From positions 32,347,828-32,411,827 of the forward strand of contig NC_079876.1 in NCBI RefSeq assembly GCF_029227915.1: 64,000 bases of DNA. The letters are read 5' to 3'. Shown piece by piece: positions 10,639 to 22,381 of this stretch. The stretch comes from Hydractinia symbiolongicarpus. Its lineage: Eukaryota; Cnidaria; Hydrozoa; Anthoathecata; Hydractiniidae. The position numbers were made by a program, and so were the translations under genes. Each line of letters begins with the position of its first letter. Positions within the stretch are counted from its first letter, which is position 1. The notes under the pieces are model-generated. The model was not told the origin of the DNA and did not search any database. It saw only the letters and a program-made list of their open reading frames with translations.

Positions 10639-13136
10639 CTAGTCGATAAGGCCCGTGGAAAAATCCACTCAGGCAAAAGGCCAATGAAAAATAGGTTGCT
10701 TTAGATGTTTTGCTGACGTCAGTAGTGCATATACAAAAAAAAAATGTTCTTAAAATTTCACACAAAATGTCAAACGTCAAATCGCATTAAATCCTCCACA
10801 CAAATCTTACACAAAATCAAAAAGAACAGCTTGCAAAGTGTAAAAGCTAGTTGATAAAAAGTTACAACAACGACAATCACAACACCAATACTTACAAAAC
10901 CGACAGTAAGAACACCGACAGTTACAACACCAATAATAACAGTGTCAGAAATAACGCATCTAAAATATGTACATCTTTTAAGTGATTATGTTGAAAACAC
11001 TTGGTATTTTACTCTCAAATGCCAAAAAGGAGGCCTGCAAGAGTTAGCACAAATCAACAAATATAAGTTCTTTACACATTTTAAATATTGTCTTTCCCTT
11101 AAATGCTTATACAAAAATATGAAAAAGCCATAGTTTCGAAAACATCGAATTTAAATATAGAAAAATCAGTCATTTTGGTTGGATACCATCCTCTCCCACA
11201 AAAATTTACACAAAATGTAAAAATCAACCAATTAGGAACACAAAAATTTTCCTTTTTAGTTCCGTACTGCCCCTTTTCCAACAATTTTAAACCTAAAAGT
11301 CAAAAAATCAATGAGCAAAGAATAAACTTGAATCAACAAAGATCATTATTTTGGAAACATTGTATACGGTTCATAAACAAAAGTTTACACAAAATGTAAA
11401 ACAGATTGGTTTTTGAGAAACACATCTAAATCAACAAAAATGATTTCATTCAGCATGTCGTATATTACCATTACCCATCAATCTTGCATAAAAAGTATGT
11501 GAAACACATCAAAATTTAGAAAAATCAGTCATTTCAGGGCATACAGTCATCGCCCATTATATACCAAAATCAGAAACAAAAACAATAATAAATAACTAAC
11601 ACACACACTTTAAATTCTATAAAATTCGTTCCAATTGTCATATTGCATGTGATCCCCCTTGTAAAGTGCACAGGTAATGTGAAAAAAATTATAAATGAAT
11701 TTCAGTGTGACGTCATTTGTTTACTTTTTAGCGGTAAGCTCCTTGGCTCTGGCTTTAGCGTGGCAGGAAAAAAGATGCTAGGATTTGGTGAAGAAAGGTC
11801 TTTTACTGTGAATTTCTTCTAACGGGGACATCGTTGAGGTTATAAACTATTATCGAGTATAAGTTGATGGCTTCTGATTTATTTGAATTCATTAAGAATG
11901 CCTTGTTTGATGAAATGAACGATAATTTTGAAGAAATGAATGATAATTACTTTGCTTCACCTAGCACCCCAATCTTTTACCCTGCCACGCAAATGCGAAA
12001 GCCGAGAGAGCTTACCATTGAAAATGTAAGCAACGGAATTCATCTATACTTTATGGGCATAAAAATACATCCTACCTTTGAAAGATTTTGTAGGTAGCTA
12101 ACTAGCTTGTTACATCGTAATTCGTGCTCATAAAAGAAGAGAAATTTGGAAACTATAGTAGTAATCTATAGATAATAAAAAAGAGGAATAACAACAGAAT
12201 TCATAGGTTAGAGCTAGCCATGGGAGAGGAGCTGGACTTAGAGGCTAACATTAGCTAGCTAACAGTAGCTAAGACACCCAGTCAAATATACTTAAACCGG
12301 GAAGACTTAGCTAAAACTAAAGCTACCTATTTATGCTTAGTAAAACACATATAAAGAGAAACAATAGTAATGTAAAATTAGTAACATTACAGTTCAACAA
12401 ACCAAAGTTTCCCATTTTTTAGTAAACCAACAGCTTTATGTAGCATTTTGAATTTTAGGACAATACATTAGTTACGCGCCAGGGCACATGAATTATGCAA
12501 CAAAACGTAAACAAGTATGTCTACATGCGCGGTAAAATATAAAAAAATGTGGCTTTTGAAATGCGAGTCTGCTTGATCCACTGACATAAAAACCAAACGT
12601 CTAAAATATCAAAGTTCTTACTATTTGTGATTTCAAATCCACTTTAAACTCTAGCCTTTGTTTTCTACTTCTAACTTTACTTTACATTTAGCTCCACTTC
12701 TCACTTCACTTTTATACTTTCTTACTTAAGGGATCGTTCTTCTGTGCTTTTTTTTGGTGGCCTTTATTTTCTACTTCTAAATTTACTTTACTTCTAGGTC
12801 CACGTAGCTCAACTTTCACTTCCAACTTCACTTTTTTACTTCTTCACTTGGACTTTTTTTTTTTAAATATGCTTTTTTGCATTTTGCATTTTTAAATATG
12901 CTTATTTTACTTATTTCAAGACTGTTCCTTTGTGGGGTTTTTTGGTGGCGAGAGGACACCATTTTTCGAAAGTTAGCCGTTAAATTTATCTCAGCAAATC
13001 AAATTAAGTCGTTTTCATCACGTGATGTAAACAAAGTAAACCCGCTAGCAGAATTGACATAATTTTTTCGGCGACTTCAAAGGAAAATGGCGATATCAAC
13101 TTTGCCTGTCACACACTTAGCGTATTATTATAGAGA
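10639..13136 (-). mobile_element. Helitron, long (~2.5 kb) copy with an internal insert
   Basis: The minus-strand 5' end is TCTCTATAATAATACG at 13136 and the 3' end CGACTAG at 10639. Flanking bases give A/T insertion. The body matches, in reverse, the copies at 50775-58962, including the GCTAGCTA-rich stretch near 12240. Compared with those copies it carries about 365 extra bases at 11693-12058. Confidence 0.85.
11693..12058 (+). other. Extra segment in a Helitron, possible captured gene fragment
   Basis: At the matching place in the copies near 51.75 kb and 56.87 kb, the backbone runs straight through. Here a segment follows that starts near CAGTGTGACGTCATTTG and contains the beginning of an open frame (from 11864, 77 codons, ending in backbone). 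The encoded peptide has repeated acidic FDEMNDN / FEEMNDN blocks and no domain I recognise. Helitrons are known to pick up gene pieces, and its less AT-rich leader and start codon make capture plausible. A nested insertion is the alternative. Confidence 0.45.
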
Positions 13137-13602
13137 TGACAAAGTCTGCGTCTTAAAGAAGTTTTATTACCTGTAGATACTCAGTATTGACACGCACCCT
13201 CGTCCCCAGGGTTATTTCACTTGTTGATATGAAAGATAACGTAGAAAAATACCCTGGTATTTAATATTTCAAAAAAATACACATACTTGTGTACCCTTCA
13301 CAAAGACCCAGCCCGAACACCAACATATTTTCAATATTGTTTTAAGGGAAAGCTATAAACTTATGTATAACAAGCAAAGTTGCTAGATCACACTATATAC
13401 ACACTGCATGATATGGACACATAATATAGCTACATAGCTAGCATATGTTGTCTGTATTACGCGATTGTCTTAATTAAACCATAGTCTATAGAAGAAAAAC
13501 CTGGTCTAGCGCTCCATTGTTATTTACGATTGTTGCGCCGTGCATGTTGACATGAATAGAATTGTTATCACGTGACCAAAGAGTTTGCAAAATACTTTCA
13601 AA
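13137..13602. other. Spacer and probable promoter of the zinc-finger pseudogene
   Basis: No coding seen. Several GCTAGC and CATAGCTAGC repeats near 13420-13450 resemble sequences inside the long Helitrons. The part just before 13603 is the 5' side of the degenerate gene that follows. Confidence 0.35.
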
Positions 13603-14776
13603 ATGGCGATGAGCGAAGACTACGTTACAGGAGAAACTCTAGATTTCTTGCTAGACTTTTTGGACGATAATGTTTTAGATGAAGAATTTTTGACTAAAAA
13701 TGTTGTGGATGTCGGACAGGTAATATAAATAATATATTCAACGCATAATAATCTTCTCTACGTGGAACAACAACATTAAATTCCTGAATATAGCTAGCTA
13801 TATATACAATAATAAATAACAATCAACATAAAAATATATAATATTAACGATATCTTTTTGTTTTTGTAGGTATTAACCCCTGGTAATTTTAAATGTGATG
13901 ACTGTGATAAAGTTTGTAAAAGCAAAAGAGGACTCGCACGCCGTCGCACTTGTAAACATTCAAGTTTCTATGAAAAGGTTACCACTGAGCAGCAGCATAT
14001 CCCAATCGAATTAGACAGCACAACTCTAAGTGATTTGGTTGTTGAATCTCAAGAATATTTATCAAACAACACATGCTACAATGAATTCAGAAGAATAAAT
14101 ATTAAGTGTTACAAATTTGTGGTTAACACAAGCACTTTACACAGATGTACGAAAGATCTACAGTGAGTTGAGTGAAACAGGAAAAGCTGAGAAATTTTAT
14201 TCCAGTTTTTTCAGTAAAAAGCTAGTAATCATGATATTTACTTTCCTGACTTGGGGAAACCAAGTAGCACTCTTTTAGCAACACAATTAGCTGACAAATT
14301 GCTCGCACACTTTAAAAGATCTCCTGACACTGTGGCAACTAAACCAAAAAATATAACAAATAATGAAATTGAAGGAGCTGGGTATGTCGTAAGAAATTTT
14401 TAAAGAAAGCAAAAAATAACCCTAATTTCAAATTTCATGAAAACCAAACTGAGAGAACACTATTGCTGAAAACACTACTGATCAAGAGTTGATTCAAGCA
14501 CAAAGTCGGGGTGGACTTACGGTTGTTAGATTTGAGTGCCAGAGAATATTTATGGAAGCCGAACTTACTTTTCGAAACCATACCAATGTTGCCCATTTAC
14601 GAGAAATTGATATTAACAGAATGACTGTACAATTGTTGAAAAATACAGAAGTTAAACTTTACTTTCGTGTGCGTGCATTTTCGTTAGCTGAAGATATCAC
14701 TGCAAAACACAAAATCAAACTGCGACAAAAGAAAAGTAAAGGTGGACTTCGAAAAGGTATAAAATACATATTATAG
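13603..14776 (+). pseudogene. Degenerate C2H2-type zinc-finger gene of a multicopy cnidarian family
   Basis: A first exon begins MAMSEDYVTG at 13603 and ends at a CAG|GTAATA donor near 13719. After an intron ending TTTTTGTAG (about 13869) the frame resumes with FKCDDCDKVCKSKRGLA, a C2H2 finger start (Cys-x2-Cys) whose first histidine position is Arg. Near 14150 the frame changes, and again before 14489. The last open part (14489-14776) has SRGGLTVVR, an FRNHT block and YFRVRAFSLAEDI..KHK. These blocks recur in a multicopy cnidarian family of C2H2 proteins, usually with LYLRVRSFS near the end. Probably a transposon-carried or domesticated gene. Here it is dead. Confidence 0.5.
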
Positions 14777-14905
14777 GACAGTAGTAGAACAGTACAATTT
14801 ATGGAACAGTAGTAGAACAACAGTAGTAGCATACAGCACAAGGCATATATACGTCATACAATTTTCAGAAGTGGAGGTGATCTCTATCGGCGAAAGTAAA
14901 AACTT

Positions 14906-14977
14906 GGACCGAACGGGATTTGAACCAGCGACCATTGGGTTCGCGCCCCACTGCTCTGCCAATTGAGCTATCGGTCC
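14906..14977 (-). tRNA. tRNA-like sequence, probably a pseudogene or SINE head
   Basis: On the minus strand, 72 bases fold as a cloverleaf: the acceptor arms GGACCGA and TCGGTCC pair fully, the D-arm GCTC/GAGC is good, and an internal promoter B box (GGTTCAAATCC) is present. The anticodon loop reads GCGCGAA, so position 33 is C instead of the near-universal T and the anticodon would be GCG. The anticodon and T stems each have a mismatch. That argues for a decayed tRNA or a tRNA-derived repeat. The open frame through it (IAQLAEQ..VAGSNPV) is the familiar spurious translation of a tRNA. Confidence 0.5.
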
Positions 14978-15169
14978 GATAGTGAGAGGAGTTTGCAATT
15001 GCCTTTTCTCTCACTACAGGATTAAAACCAGTTACCAGGCTTGTGCTGGTGGGCTTGAACCACCAACTGCACTCATCAGGTTACAGCTATTGGACACATA
15101 TTCTAAAAAAAACCACCAACTTCACAAGATTTTTAACACAAGCACCTTAAAACTCAGTTATTCATGCAC

Positions 15170-15583
15170 TCCTAACAAGCAAAACATCATTACGCAACAC
15201 AACTCGACACTGATGAACAGTAAAGTTGGTCAAGAACATCGCTTATGCAACTGTCGATCAACCTTACATAATGTGTTGTATATAAAGACACGAGCACATC
15301 TGTCTATTTTGGTGCCAGTGAGGGCGAGTTTAAAACGCGTTATAGGAACCATGTAAAGTCCTTCAAACACAAGAAATACCAGGGAAAGTTTATATGGCAT
15401 TTAAAGGACACTTCTACTCCTTTTGACCTGACATGGACCATCGCTACAAGGGCATTCCTGTACAGATGTGGAACGAGAAGATGCGACCTTTGTCTCTCTG
15501 AAAAAGTGTGCATTATCCGTGCTGAACCCAAAGGACTCAGTCGTCGTCGTACGAATAAATTTATTATAGGAAATTTAAAATAG
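15170..15583 (+). pseudogene. GIY-YIG endonuclease fragment of a retroelement
   Basis: A clean frame from 15305 to the stop at 15581 reads YFGASEGEFKTRYRNH, then KSFKHKKY, FIWHLKD, a Trp-Thr-Ile strand, and a C-terminal CDLCLSEKVCIIRAEP. This is the GIY-YIG nuclease core (Y-x-G start, conserved Arg, Cys-x2-Cys) as found at the C-terminus of Penelope-like retroelements and related cnidarian repeats. Upstream, in another frame near 15240, sits LCNCRSTLHNVLY, matching the Cys-rich linker expected before the nuclease, so a frameshift separates them. No reverse transcriptase remains nearby. Confidence 0.55.
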
Positions 15584-15701
15584 GCTACATAATTGTATTC
15601 CCTATTGTATTACGAGACCGTATAACGCGTTATGTAAATATGATACAAGCATACAGAAGAGCGAGGAAATATTTAGGAGAAAAACATTGCAGGAAGAAAA
15701 T

Positions 15702-15944
15702 CTAAAATCGACACAGACAAATTTTTTCAACAAGCGCAAGAATTTCGTCAAAACCTTCTGCCGTCATTTGCAAGTAATTCTTAGTCCTTCTGCTCTTCTA
15801 AACGCGAAACCGTAATCCAAGTCTCATAAAGATGGAGTTGTGACCGTGTACTCTGTCTCCGCCTAACCAAATACTTTCTTTTTTTTCTTTATTTGAGACA
15901 ACTGCAGTTATTACAGCAGTGGCGGCAAGTTCCTCGTCGCTCAT
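15702..15944 (-). pseudogene. PIF/Harbinger transposase, N-terminal fragment
   Basis: The minus-strand frame starts MSDEELAATAVITAVV at 15944 and continues with KEKKESIWL. After a frame change near 15795 it reads NYLQMTAEGFDEILALVEKI. This is the usual N-terminus of Harbinger (HARBI1-like) transposases: a short helix, a basic IWV-type strand, then the YLRM(S/T)..FDELL block. The DDE domain is missing. Terminal inverted repeats were not found. Confidence 0.5.
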
Positions 15945-16473
15945 GTTGATAAAGAAAAAGAAGTGAAAGTAAAATTTGATGCACAATGTATGATCGTGTA
16001 ATACCAGTCCATATGATGAGACGAGCAGGTGGTTTATAATGATCATATATTATATGTCATATAAAATTTGATCGTGTACAAGCGGCTTTAGGCAACATCT
16101 TCCGTCCGAAACTAACTTTTATTCAGAGTTGTTGCTTTTTTATAAAAAATCAAGATACAGTGTACGAATAAAACAGGGTGAGTGGTATATAGATTTGTTC
16201 TTTTAAGAAAATGTTTTGTAAATGTGATTTACAAATTTTTCGCTCATTTTAGTGCGAAAATTTGTTATTTTTTACGGTATGCTGCAGATATTGTATATCA
16301 AAGTACAATTCTTGTAGAACTGCAACAATTACCTTTCTGAAAATTTTTGCTTTTTGAAGGATGTATTTATTAACATGCTTGATGCTGGTTCAAATCCAGG
16401 TGAATCATAGGTGAATGGTAGAGCAAAGCATTATTAATTATTATTTTTACTGTTATTTTATTATTAATAACAA
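15945..16473. other. No gene recognised
   Basis: AT-rich sequence between the Harbinger remnant and the left Helitron array. Around 16390-16430, GGTTCAAATCC and repeated GGTGAAT suggest a decayed tRNA-type SINE end. Nothing else supported. Confidence 0.3.
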
Positions 16474-17216
16474 TTAGTCGATAAAGCCCGTGGAGAAATC
16501 CACTTAGGCAAAAAATCAATAAAAAAAGTTGCTTTAGATGTTTTGCTGACGGCAGCAGTGTAGCGCAGATAAGAAAATTCGCGAAATCTGTTTATTCTTT
16601 GTCTGTAATGTGCAGAGGTTGAAACGCTGGTCACAATAATTAATGTACAGGATCATATGTTCTCGACGAACGCCTAAGGAGATGTCAGGGATTAAAAGTC
16701 AGCAATGACCCGTCAACATCAGCAATGACCCGTCAAAACCCAAAATATTTTTTGAGAAATTTGTGTACCTGTTGCCTTCATCGTATAGATCTTGAAACAC
16801 TGATTAAGAAAATGTATAGGATCATGTACTTTGGGTAAACGGTTGCAGAGATATTGGGGTTTGAAGGTTTTTTGATGACGTCATCAACCCGTCCATTCCG
16901 AAACGGATTCCATGGACCCAGGTTTGGGAAAATTACCCAAATTGGTCCTAGGTGGTCCCTAGTTACCCACGCGGTGAAAAAACATTGACGTCACCACCTC
17001 GTTTCCAAGTTATTTGGCCTCAAAGTTTTAAGTGCATTGTAATGGCTTCATTAATTTAATATAGGACATTGACGTTAAAGTAGTGCTATTGACGTCGCGC
17101 CGTAACGTCATAAAATTTAACATATTAAACATGCATATTTCGGTAACATCAAAGGAAAATGAGCACTTGCACTTTGCCTGTCACAGAGACACGGAACCGG
17201 CGTATTATTACATAGA
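16474..17216 (-). mobile_element. Helitron, short copy, first of a four-copy minus array
   Basis: The 3' end at 16474 is CTAA (CTRR type), not CTAG, and is followed by T on the minus strand. The hairpin is GTGGATTTCTCCAC. The 5' end TCTATGTAATAATACGCC at 17216 directly abuts the CTAG of the next copy, so the two are joined head to tail without spacer. Confidence 0.85.
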
Positions 17217-17939
17217 CTAGTCGATAAAACCCGTGAAAAAATCCACTGAAGCAGGATAAAAATGAAAAATGAGTGTCATATGAATTTTGATGACGTCAGC
17301 AACCCATATCTGCAAAAAAAAATTAGAACCTAGTTTTTACGCTGCCTTTATTGTGTAGACCTTAAAGCACTGATCAAGAAAATGTATGTAATCACGTGCT
17401 TTTGATGAATGGTTAATGAGATTTACGAGTTTAAAAATTTTGCTGACATCAGCAAAGTCCCTAATAAAAGTACAGAAAATTATTTTTTTGAAATTTGTAT
17501 ACCCGTTGCCTTCATGTTATAGCTCTTGAAACGCTGATCAAGAAATGTATAGGATCCTGTACTTTTGACCAACGGTTATGGAAATATTGTGGTTTAAAGG
17601 TTTTTTGATGACGTCATAAACCCGTTCATTCCGAAACGTATTTGGGGACCCAGGTTTGGAAAATTACTCAAATTGGTCCCAGGTCGTCCCTAGTTACCCA
17701 CGCAGGAGATGACGTCAGTTATTTCCAACCGTTTCCAAGTTATTTAGCCTTAAATTTAAAAGTGCAATGCAATGGCTTCACTAATCTTAATATACTTTCC
17801 TTTGACGTCAATATTGCTCTAACGTCAAAGTTTGCTAATTTACAGAACAAATTTATAGGCGATGTTTTATAGACTTTATCAAAGAAATTTTATCCACTTT
17901 GCAAAAGTCACAGACAGAACTGGCGTATTATTATATAGA
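17217..17939 (-). mobile_element. Helitron, short copy, second of the minus array
   Basis: CTAG 3' end at 17217 and TCTATATAATAATACGCC 5' end at 17939. Its hairpin loop has drifted (GTGGATTTTTTCAC). Middle region as in the 6916 copy, with TGACGTCA sites. Confidence 0.85.
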
Positions 17940-20378
17940 CTAGTCGATTAGGCCCGTGAAAAAATCCACTTAGGCAGAAAAACAATTTCAGTTCTGTCAT
18001 TTGAATTTTGATGACATCAGCAAATATTTCAGTATATTGAACATGCCTTTTACTAAAAAAAATAATCTAAAAATGCATAAAAAGAAAGTATATAAGTCAT
18101 AATTTAACAAAAAAGTTCTTAAAATCTAACACAAAATATCAAATGTCAAATCGCATGAAATCCTCCCAACAAAACTTCAGACAAAATATGAAAAACAATG
18201 GCGTGCAAGGTGTAAAATCTAGTTAGTAGAAAGTTACAACATTGACAGTCACAAACCAGACAGTTACGACAACGATAATAATAATGTCAGAAATAACACA
18301 TATCTCAAATATGTATACATCTTATTATGTGATTATGTTGAAAACCTTCAATATTTTAATCTGAAGTGTCGAAAAGAAAGGCTTGCAACAGTAAGCGCAG
18401 ATCTATGAAATAAGTTCTTTACGCATTTTAAACATTGTCTTTTCCCTAAATGCTTATACAACAATACAACCTGAACAATATCAAAAAGCCAAACTTAAAC
18501 AAACACAAAACACCTAAAAACAATAAGTTAAACTTTGAAAAATCATTTATTCGGTTGCATACCATCCTCTCCCGCAAAGATATGCACAAAATGTAAAAAT
18601 TAACCGGTTAACAAAACAATTTTTTGTCTAATGATCCGTACTGACTTTACCAAACATTTTAACCTGAAATGTCGAAAAAGCAATGAGCAAGGAGTAAATT
18701 TCAAATCAACAAAAATCATTATTTTGAAAACATTGTATATATATATGGTCCTTCCTCACAAAAGTTTACAATAAATGTAAAACACAAAGGTTTATGAGGA
18801 GCAAATCAAAATATGAACAAAAATCAGTTCAATTGGCATGTTCTATATTGTCTTCAGCCATAAAATCTTCCACAAAATTGATATGAAACCCATCAAATTC
18901 AACTCAGAAAAAGCAGTCATTTAAGTGCATACAAAAATACAACTTGTAGAATATCAAATTATTATTTTTAGTATATATAATTGCATATGGTCCTCCCTCA
19001 CAACAGTTAAATTTTTGCACTAAATTTGCAACACAAAATACAAATTCTAAATAATTCCTATGGTTTTCCTCAAAAGTTTAATCAAAATATAAAAGATGAG
19101 AGGTGAACGACAAAATCAAAGTTTGCAGAATTTAATTATTTTGCTTTATAACAATATTTCAATCCAAAATGTGAAAAAGAAAAACAGTTTGCAACAAAAT
19201 CAGTTATTCTGATGATATTGCATACACTTTTTCTCCACAAAAGTGTAAAAAAAGAATGGTTGTAGGAAATACTTCTGATTCAACAAAAATCAGTATTTGC
19301 ATCTTGTACTCATTAAATATTACCCAAAATTTCAAAAAACTGTGATTTGGAACGCATCAAATTTATAAATAGAGAGGGATCAGTCATTTCGGTATGTTGT
19401 ACAGAGTCCTGCCCGGTAAGAATTTATACAAAATATAAAAAAACACAAGTTTTTTCGGTGTTGTACTCCCTCAAAAAAGTTGAAACTTTTCTTAATTGAG
19501 AAAAAATGCCATAAACAAAAACATTTTAGTCAGAACATCTAGAACAACAAAAATCACTACACTTAAGGTACCAGAATTACTACATGTTAAATAAAAATCG
19601 TTTCGTCATATTGCATGTAACCGATGTATATAAGTTTAGTTACACAAAATGTGAAAAATACATTATTTGCATACACAAATTGTGAAAAATACATTTTTTG
19701 CTTAAAAACAGTCCTTAAACTCTTCTTAAATATTATGTAATACTTTTTTAAAAGTTGTTGTGGCTTGTTAATTTAAGCTTAAAATGTCAATTAAAATAAG
19801 TTACAGTCACATTCTTAGCAAAGACCACTAAGATTAGCTTACATGTAAAAAGCAACATAAAACTGAAGCTAACATAAGGTAGCTACAGCAGCTAATAGCT
19901 GGTCACTTAAATATAAACTGGAGACTTAGCTAGGTATAAAGAACATGGCTACATATTTATAAATTCCTAGCTACATAGCTAGTTGTTGTTGGTGTGGTTG
20001 ATGCTAGCTAACAAACATGTCTCGCATCAATAATATCATCAAAACTTTAAAAAACATAAACAAACCTTACAGAAACTTTTCTATACTTCATTTATATACC
20101 ATGCCCCTTTTTAAATGCTTTTGTAAAGATTTATTTTGAAGGCAAGAGAAGACAAATGCTTAAAAAGGACAGCCATCTTTTTTGCAAACACAATTTCCGT
20201 TACTTTGTGCTAGAACTTCATTTAACAAACCACACAAAACTCGCGGCTTTTCACGACAAAGAAGACATATTTTTTTCGGCAACATCAAAGATTTTTTTCG
20301 GCAACATCAAAGGAAAATGACGATATCAACTTTGCCTGTTACAGACACACAGACACACTCTCCGTATTATTATAAGAG
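17940..20378 (-). mobile_element. Helitron, long (~2.4 kb) copy, third of the minus array
   Basis: Near-identical inverted partner of 53594-55967. Long stretches match base for base, for example around 18840-18900 against 55070-55130, and 20100-20280 against 53680-53860. A 22-base tandem duplication of the TTTTTTCGGCAACATCAAAG stretch at 20270-20320 is private to this copy. Body made of the ~100-130 bp degenerate units. Confidence 0.85.
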
Positions 20379-21123
20379 ACTAGTCGATAAGGCCCGTGGA
20401 GAAATCCACTTAGGCAGATGGGCAATGGAAAAATAGGTTGTTTTAGATGTTTTGCTGAAGGCAGCAGTGAAGATCCCAATAAAATTAGAAAGATTTATTT
20501 TATTCTTTTATTGTAATGTGTAGAGGTTGAAACGCTGATTAAAATAATGTGTAGGATGATATGTTTTCGAGGAACGCAAAAGCAGATATAAGGATTTAAA
20601 AATTGTGCTGACGTCAGCAAAGGCCCGTGAAAACACAAAACATTTTTTTTTGAAATTTATACACCTGTTGCCTTCCTCGTATAGATCCTGAAACGCTGAT
20701 CAAGAAAATGTATAGGATAATGTACTTTTGACGAACGGTTGCAGAGATATTAGAGTTTAAAGGTTTTTTGATGACGTCATCAGCCCGTCTATTCCGACAC
20801 AGATTTGGGGACCTAGGTTTGGGAAACTTACCCAAACTGGTCCCAGGTGGTCCCTGGTTACCCACGCGGTGAAAAATCATTGACGTCACCATCTCGTTTC
20901 CAAGTTATTTGGCCTCAAAGTTTTAAGAGCACTGTAATGGCTTCACTAATCTTAATTAACTTTCCTTTGACGTCAATACTATTTAAACGTTAAAGTTTGG
21001 TACATTACAGAACAATTTTATAGGCGATGTTTTATAGAATTTGTTAAAGAAAATTGTAAAGAATATAATCCACTTTGCAAAAGTGACAGACAGACACACG
21101 GAACTGGCGTATTATTATATAGA
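20379..21123 (-). mobile_element. Helitron, short copy, fourth of the minus array
   Basis: 3' end CTAG at 20379, 5' end TCTATATAATAATACGCC at 21123, followed by T on the plus strand (A on the element strand). It closes the array, so the whole 16474-21123 block sits between one A and one T. Confidence 0.85.
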
Positions 21124-21225
21124 TGATTGAATAAACCAAACAATGAAAACGAAGTTTATAATAGTTTAACTTGTTTCATTTGCTTACAAATCCTTCTACA
21201 GATAAAGAAAAAAGCGAATCGGCCA

Positions 21226-21232
21226 CGTTAAG
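21226..21232. repeat. Target-site duplication, left (CGTTAAG)
   Basis: Matches 43197-43203. It lies immediately outside the 12 bp inverted end. Confidence 0.65.
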
Positions 21233-21244
21233 TAGGCTGTTCAG

Positions 21245-22381
21245 TCACGTGACTTTTTGCCGTGTTCGGAAATTCAGCTTAAAACAAGCTGGCACACGGC
21301 AACGCGTATTTTGTTATTGCGCGTGATGGCACTTATTTTAAATCGTCGAATTCGGCACCTATTTCGCTTAAGACAGATGGTGTATGGGCAGATAGTGATT
21401 GTTAAGTACCTTAAATTTGTTTTTTTGAATGAGACTTGTTTAAACGACCAACAGTGTATTCAGATTTCGACGAGGGAAATGTAAACTTGGCGCAAACAGA
21501 GGAAAGTGCATGACGTATCAGGTAGTCTCACTTGAAATTAGTTTATATTAAAAATATACTTTCAATTTCTATTCTTATTCCTAACTTTCCTGCATGACAA
21601 ATCTGGAGAAAAAGCATTTTTTGTTTATATCGAACCCCCGTCTTAAAGTTCTATGTAACTTGCTGCAGTGCAACAACGAATTTCGACTTTTTATTTATTT
21701 TATTTTATTATATAGTCTTGGAATGATGGCTATTAATCATGGCTATGTGCTAGATATTCCAGTTAACATTAGACACAGCTACTAAACTAAAGCACCAAAG
21801 CTAGCTAGCTACCTAGCTATATATATATTAGCCGAAGTAGTGGACCAGAAGATGGAGTGTGTGATGTTGTGTTTAATTATTCCATACCACTGTGTGGTTA
21901 ATAGATAAAGGTATATTTTGCTTACTACTAGTGTGATTTGGTTTTTAAACACTTAAAGTATTAGGCTTGGAAATTTGTTGATTCCAGATACCAATTTGTT
22001 ACCCACTCAGTTCTTGCAAACTGTTTACTGTTTACCATTATTCTTTTTTACAAAAACGTCTCTCTTCCAACTTTCCAGGCCTAAAGTTAGCTAAGAGTCA
22101 GAGTAGGTTACTTTATAGCTAGCTTATACTGTTTTAAAAAGCAAGATTTAGATAATAATTGAAGAGATAATGATTATATAATGTTATTTTTGTAAATATT
22201 CCATTGTTTAGTATGTATAGCTATATCATAATTGCTGACGTAAACTAGAAAGGCAGATAATACACAGTCTAGGTAGGAATGGTATTTTAAAAATAATATG
22301 CATTGGTTGAAAGTTTTGCAGCTTATGTTAGACAATAAAATTATTAGTGCAGTTTCGCTTGATATATTTTCAGCTTTAAAA
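21245..22381. other. 5' non-coding part of the outer transposon
   Basis: Contains a CACGTG E-box near 21246, AT-rich sequence and GCTAGCTA runs (21797-21825), and no convincing exon. Two short open frames (21257-21484 and 21594-21785) have no domain. This is probably the promoter and leader of the broken gene that starts near 22382. Confidence 0.4.

Noticed and set aside
14771-14998. 75-codon minus-strand ORF with IAQLAEQ..VAGSNPV
   Set aside because: This is the well-known spurious translation of a tRNA-like sequence.
20614-20892. 92-codon minus-strand frame, and other frames within Helitrons (7117-7338, 17642-17872, 52276-52536, 57168-57518)
   Set aside because: They vary in length and frame between copies of the same repeat, so they are not conserved as protein.
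16474-21123. Regularly spaced repeats as a CRISPR array
   Set aside because: Units are 0.7-2.4 kb Helitron copies with transposon ends. There are no short repeats with spacers, and the DNA is eukaryotic.
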